Source: Epiperipatus broadwayi
Lineage: Eukaryota > Onychophora > Udeonychophora > Euonychophora > Peripatidae
NCBI GenBank assembly: GCA_028023455.1
Contig: JAQFVV010006836.1
Span: 62,001 to 126,000, forward strand
Length of the DNA stretch: 64,000 nt
Direction of reading: 5' to 3'
Shown: positions 58,861-64,000 of the stretch, one piece after another
How the letters are laid out: each line of letters starts with the position of its first letter
Position numbering within the stretch: the first letter of the stretch is position 1
Made by a program: the position numbers and the translations under genes
Notes under the pieces: model-generated
Told to the model about the DNA's origin: nothing
The model's database searches: none
Seen by the model: only the letters and a program-made list of their open reading frames with translations

Positions 58861-60879
58861 CACATAAACATAGTGGTTATGATATCATCTGACAAACATT
58901 CATTCAAAAATTAGACAACAGAGAAACTACAGATTTTGTATATAATATTAAAAAAAGTTAAAGTGCTTTTTATATTTGTTTTTGAAAAAACAAGACAAAA
59001 AACCTGAAAGAAAATTAATGAATATGAAACTATGTCTAAAAAAAGAAAAAATCTGGAATTTTTTCTTACTTTGTCTTACTGTGAACTAGAGACATATGTA
59101 AAAAAGGATTAACAAATGGGAAAAAAAGAAAGTAAGTTATATAGAGCATATTAGAAGACACACACATAACTCATCAATATATACTTAAATATATGTCAGT
59201 TTGTTATTTAATATCATCTATGTATTGACCATACTCCTTCCAAAAGTGATGAAGACTTTACCACTTTCCATTCTTATTTTACTATTCAGTTAAAAATTTC
59301 TGGATACCCATTTACTAATCAATAGTTCGATGGCTAACTGTCTAAGCTGACTGGAAAAAAATGCCTATGTGTTTGTAACTTAAAGAAGTTTCCATATTTT
59401 ACTCTACTGAATTCAAATCCCTGGTAGTTAGTATAAAGTTAAACATGTCACCTTTATGCAATGAACTTTTTAAAATCTAATATTATGAAGTTGGAAGACT
59501 GAAAGTCTTTGTGAATGATCACATAATGAGTCTATGAATTTCATATGTAAATAAATGTAAGAGACAAAATGTATGGTTAAAATGTTATCCAATTGTGGTG
59601 TCTGACATAGACAGAATATATGTCAACTAAAGAAACAGTTTAGTCCAAAGATCAAGTTCTCCGATAAATATTTCTATGGAATTTTAAATCAGAAATATAA
59701 ATGAATTACTAATAAACTTATTCATAAAAAAACATAAAACCCATGGGAATCAGAATCATGCACTAAAAATAAAATTTAAAACAAAAAAAGGCTAAGAGAA
59801 AGTGGATCATCAGTTGAGTTGATAATTGCACATTCATATTTTAAATTTTAATCAGCTCTTTATATAATTGCTGTATATAAAATTATGTCATAGATTTGTT
59901 TTAGTGTTATTTAAAGAATTGGGTACCATATCAATTCTTCAATAATTTATAAATTGAAAAATATGAAGGGTTTAATCATTTTGCTAAAAATATGAGTAAT
60001 TTAAAATGTGTGATGTTGTAACAGTAATAGAGTAAATAAGTTTATAAATTATTAAAAGGTAATATGAATTGTCACAGAGGTACGTCTTTTTATATTCAAA
60101 GACAAAAAGAGTATACATGTATGTTAGAGAAAATGTTAAAGAACTAAAAACAGTCTGAATTATTAAAAGTTAAAAAAACTGAATTGTTGAAGAGTTATGG
60201 AAAATTAATGAATTTAATTAAATAAATAATTATTGTTTAGATATAAGATAAAAGAAAATATAAAAACAATTAATTATTTTTTAGAATTATAAAATACTGA
60301 TTTTAAAGTTAAAGATATTAACATATTAATTTGTCATTAAACATAGTAGTTATTAACTCAATTGCCAGATAATAATATAAATTATGATTAAAAAATAATT
60401 TATTTACCAGTTCCTATGTTGAGTACTTTAATATATTTAGGGTGCATATAAAAGTGCACAGAAAATTTAATATATAGCTGTTGTGTGGTAGAGTACAATA
60501 AGGTAGATAAATGAATGTGTGACGTACTGCCACATACATATATAAAATGATATTAAGAGAAAAAAGGAAAAAAAAACCTATAAGAATTAAAATATAATAA
60601 ATATGTTTCTAAAAATACTAGAATTTAATAATTAGTTGTTTTCAAGCAAATGAAATAGTTGTATAAATAAGCAAACCAGATTTAGAATATTCTTTTGAGA
60701 AGGTAGTGAAGGTTCCAGAGAGAAGAATGAGAAACCCAGATAAAAGATTATTAGAAAGATAAAGACAGAGGCCATTAGGACCACATAAAAAACATAAAAA
60801 CAGACAATATATATAAGATAATATTGAATTCCAAAATCTCACACATTTCACTTTCCAGCAAAAAAACTTTATTATTGAT

Positions 60880-60881
<2 letters not shown>
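58861..60881. other. AT-rich stretch, one SINE-like scrap
   Basis: Near 59320-59430, gatggctaactgtctaagct and ctgaattcaaatccctgg recall the tRNA-like repeats, but spacing is off. Nothing else recognised. Confidence 0.4.
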
Positions 60882-60928
<47 letters not shown>

Positions 60929-60935
60929 TAGAAGT

Positions 60936-60985
<50 letters not shown>

Positions 60986-60994
60986 ACTTCTACC
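60882..60994. repeat. (AT)n with a 14 bp-arm cruciform
   Basis: (AT)n at 60882-60926, then ggtagaagtcttat (60927-60940), (AT)n to 60980, and the exact inverted ataagacttctacc (60981-60994). Confidence 0.9.
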
Positions 60995-62135
60995 AGTGAT
61001 ATCTTTCATTGATAATGATAATCTAAGAACTTTAGAAATTTATTTTTGACTATATTATAATTTGTATATGTCTTAAAAAACTGCAAATAAATTTCTGTAT
61101 AATGATTATAAATATTCCATTAATAATAATCATTAAAATGTACATTAAGTATTGCCAATTAAATTAAATATATTTTTATTTTCAAATGCAGCTATTAGCT
61201 TAAATTATTTGCTTTATGCTTTTTGTCTGGTTTCTCTCATATAGTCCACATTTCTATATAAATATTAAAGATCAAGCACAACATATTTATTAGCACAATT
61301 GACAGACCAGGAATTTTAAACTCCAAGAATATCAATCTATAGTGTAAAAGTTAACCAGAATCTAAAAGATAGAAAACATGTAAGTTTCTGAAATTGATGA
61401 TATTAATATCACATAACTAGATTAAAACAGTGTTAGTATTGCCTACCCTGTAGCATGGTAACTACATAATTTGGTGTTATAAGTTCAACATAAATATTTC
61501 CCCCTGAAATCCCAGTATATATATAAATGCACAGGATATTTTCTTGTTAATATCACAGAAGGATGTTACTATGGCAGTTGTCAATTTTATGTGGTTCTAG
61601 AATAATTGAATTTGCAAACAGACTTTGAAAACCCGACAACCCTGAAAATATATCTTATGTAGAGGTAGTTAAGTAGCTAGAAATATTTTCAGCTCGAACC
61701 CTCTAATATATAGTTCACTGTCATTGCTCTAATAGGTGCAAATTGAAAGAAGAGAATCAGTCAAATTATGATGAATTCTTAAGACATCTGACAAAAACTA
61801 TCTGTATTATTGAAATTATTTTAAACTTGAACTAATGTTTGTGGAGAGTGGTTGATATTGAATTGTACACCAATTCTAGCCACCAGTGATCTAACATATA
61901 TGAAAAACATGAAAAAAGTACTGCACATGAATAAATCTTAACTGTAATAAAATTGTTTTAAGCAAATAACTATACTCAAAGCAAATAATTCAAACTTCCT
62001 CTCTTTCCAAAGACCTGTTGTTATTGCAGAAATCATTGTCATGTGACTTATATGTGACATATGAGTGCAAATGCAATGCAAAGACTGTAATGCCATCTAG
62101 TCAAGGTAGGCCAGATTAAAAAATAAAAAGAAAAA
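60995..62135. other. Unrecognised stretch
   Basis: A scrap with gctcgaaccctct at about 61690-61702 resembles the H3 B-box-like segment. No coding. Confidence 0.35.
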
Positions 62136-62139
62136 AAAT

Positions 62140-62577
62140 CTTTCTAATGCAAAACTATAAATCTTGAACTTATCAGTCATTAAAAATCCAGACTCTAAAT
62201 TGTTCCAGAAAATAATTTTAACTGTAAACATTTGTGATAGATCCATGGCATCAAATGATATTGGAGGTGTGGTGTCCACAGTGTGACATAAGAATTGGAT
62301 TTCATTAATAGAAAATAGTAAAAATTGTCCTAAACTAATGGAAATATCAACAAATAATGCTAAAGATATCAATGGGAAAACCATTGTAATAGTGAAAACT
62401 GTTATTATATTAGTGAAAATAAATAATGGAAAAATTAAATCCTCTATATATACAAACTCTATTATAAGTAAAAAAAAAGGCATAAGAAACAAAATTATTT
62501 TTGAAAAAATATATAGGTCAAATAGTCTGGGAATAAACATGGGGAAATTAGCCTGTATCTATCTATTGATTTCATGA
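62140..62577 (+). pseudogene. Possible Gypsy protease-like remnant
   Basis: Plus-strand frames with KIILTVNICDRSMASNDIGG, then KLMEISTNNAKDINGKTIVI and IILVKINNGKIKSS resemble the spacing of a Gypsy retropepsin with the DSG/DTG site lost. Very tentative; it gains weight only from the RT remnant downstream on the same strand. The 147-codon minus-strand frame here is F/I/L-rich and judged spurious. Confidence 0.3.
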
Positions 62578-63565
62578 GGGAGCAAAAACTCCGGCAGTGC
62601 AATTATAGTAGATGCCTTTTGCCAGAGATTTCAAATAATAAAAATCCTAAGTGCACTAGTAAAAAAGAGGATACTGACACTTGTAGAAAATGCAAAGTGA
62701 AACATTTCTGTAGCAGTTACCAACAAACTCAAATTTGCACATATTGGAATTGTAGAATAATGATAAATAAGATCCTAGTTAAAAGTCCCAAACCATTCCA
62801 AATATAAGAGAAATGTTAGCAAGTTTGGAAGGAGCAAACTTTTTGCAAAACTTGAATATCACCTTACATCAGATACTCATAATAACAAACAAATTTATTA
62901 TCTACTATCACCTATAAAGCCCTATTTTGATTTAACCATTTGTTTTTGCTATAACTTACAACTCCAACATCTTATAAATGAAAGAGATTTTCTATTTAAA
63001 ATAATGGATGGAGTAGTCCTGCATTCTGATTATGTTTTAGAAACACAATACTAGAAGAGTAATTATGAAAAAGTTTATTTATGATTGGTTGCCTAATCTT
63101 AGAGCTAAATTAAATTCCACTCAAGGTGTATAGAGTGCTATTGAAATCAATTTTCTATTCTATATTAATTCTGGGAAAAATGTAAAATCTGACTCAGAAA
63201 AGGTTAAAGCAATCAAAAACACACAGATGTTGAGGATATAGAGAAGTTGCATGCTTTTCTTGGTCAGCTTCTTTCTATCAATTACTGTGAAAATGATGAT
63301 GTCTTTGGAAGAAGCGACATGGAAGTGCTTTTTAAGACACTAAAATACTTTTGATATCAAACCAATTATTCATTCATTTTTATAATAGGTTAGATGTAAC
63401 AATAATGAGAGATGTATTAAATTATAAAACTGGAGCAATGTTTAAACATCCCAATTGAAAATAGTGTAAACCCATTTGGATTTATATCTAAAACAAGGTC
63501 CAAAGTTGAAAAGAATTATAACCAATTGGACAAGACAGTAATAGCAATTGCACATATATATATAT
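62578..63565 (+). pseudogene. Gypsy-type pol remnant (RT and RNase H)
   Basis: Broken plus-strand frames. A cysteine-rich part (62660-62760: CRKCKVKHFCSS, ICTYWNCR) may be a zinc knuckle. Then REMLASLEGANFFAKLE (RT block near the N-terminus), a weak FKIMDGVVL, then SGKNVKSDSEKVKAIKN, then DIEKLHAFLGQLLSINY (the RT-thumb FLG signature of Gypsy), and finally GFISKTRSKVEKNYNQLDKT (the RNase H block ending near 63550). Many stops and frameshifts, and the catalytic YLDD box was not found. It ends at the LTR inserted at 63566. Confidence 0.7.
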
Positions 63566-64000
63566 TATAATGATCCAGAATAAGAGACTTAATGTAATCT
63601 GCACTACAGGACGCCATCTAGGCATTTGAACCTAGAAAATTTATATAGTAGGCAGATACGTAAGTTTAAAAAAAAATAATTTTTTTTTTATTGGTTGATT
63701 TCAGTCATTAGCTCATTGTCACTAGCTCAGTGGAACAGCAGAGATATATATTTTATAATAAATTCTTATCTATGAATAGATTAAAATAAGCCACTGCCAG
63801 TAATTAACACATAGACATTTATTTACGCACATATATATAACATTTAGCTTTATTCTTTTAGTATATTTACATTTTTAAAATTTAATATTATTTTTAACTT
63901 TTATTTTAAATTTTAATTTATATTTTAATTTTTATAAGTTCACACAGATGGATTTATAAAAGTTTGTTTTATAATGTTGAGTATAGATCGGTTACACAGA
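63566..64000 (+). mobile_element. LTR of the 49.8 kb family, 5' part, cut by window end
   Basis: Starts tataatgatccag in (at)n, corresponding to TGTAACGATCC, and keeps the blocks ccatctaggcatttgaacct, ataagccactgccagtaatt and atagatcggttaca at the window end. More diverged than the 49.8 kb pair. Collinear with 49782-50230. Confidence 0.85.

Noticed and set aside
62097-62540. 147-codon minus-strand frame as a membrane protein
   Set aside because: F/I/L-rich reading of A-rich plus-strand sequence; the opposite strand lies in line with Gypsy remnants, so it is most likely a shadow.

Overview
The window is AT-rich eukaryotic nuclear DNA, almost certainly from an invertebrate animal. No host protein-coding gene, splice structure or ordinary tRNA/rRNA gene could be supported. 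Everything recognisable is repetitive: several clades of non-LTR retrotransposon, Penelope-like and Gypsy-like remnants, LTR elements, a hAT DNA transposon, a TIR family, tRNA-derived SINE-like units, long trinucleotide tracts and many inverted-repeat (fold-back) elements. The exact taxon cannot be told from the sequence. Layout: 1-7 kb holds a repeat family (here H3) that carries a hammerhead-ribozyme-like fold, an RTE LINE tail, and a 3.5 kb TGTAAC...GTTACA LTR-like element inserted inside one H3 copy. A TIR family (T1, about 1 kb, TA-flanked) lies at 7.3, 32.8 and 47.5 kb. From 12 to 21 kb there is a nest of LINEs on the minus strand: a Tx1/L1-like tail; a nearly complete CR1/Jockey-group element (PHD-finger ORF1, endonuclease/RT ORF2) bounded on both sides by (AAT)n; and a second LINE broken by a 554 bp fold-back insertion with a 14 bp target duplication and ended by an ~800 bp (GAA)n tract. 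From 21 to 25 kb there are hammerhead-bearing palindromic elements (H1). At 27.4-30 kb an RTE LINE is split by a solo LTR whose removal restores the reading frame. At 31.8 kb there is an apparently perfect 77 bp-arm palindrome between (ATT)n tracts. From 35 to 47 kb there are H1 copies, a tRNA-like inverted element, a hAT element with perfect 8 bp TSD, an ORF1-like remnant, and two Penelope-like remnants with GIY-YIG segments. At 48.9-49.8 kb there is a tandem ~370 bp repeat (H2), each unit carrying a hammerhead-like fold, immediately followed by a very young LTR element (49.8-54.1 kb) with 2.26 and 1.30 kb LTRs but only 0.72 kb of interior. The right end holds diverged repeats, a decayed Gypsy pol and a fourth copy of the same LTR family. 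The main discovery candidate is a set of three different short repeat families (H1, H2, H3) that each preserve the hammerhead layout: CUGANGA, stem II, GAAA, a short self-complementary stem III, NUH, and a two-segment stem I whose pairing is kept by different base pairs in different copies. Two families are tandem dimers and others are palindromes. This fits non-autonomous, ribozyme-processed retroelements (retrozyme-like), probably mobilised by the Penelope-like or LINE enzymes whose remains are also here. Active LINE copies would supply reverse transcriptase in trans; nothing in the window itself looks fully functional except possibly the CR1/Jockey-group LINE, whose two main frame breaks both fall in homopolymers.
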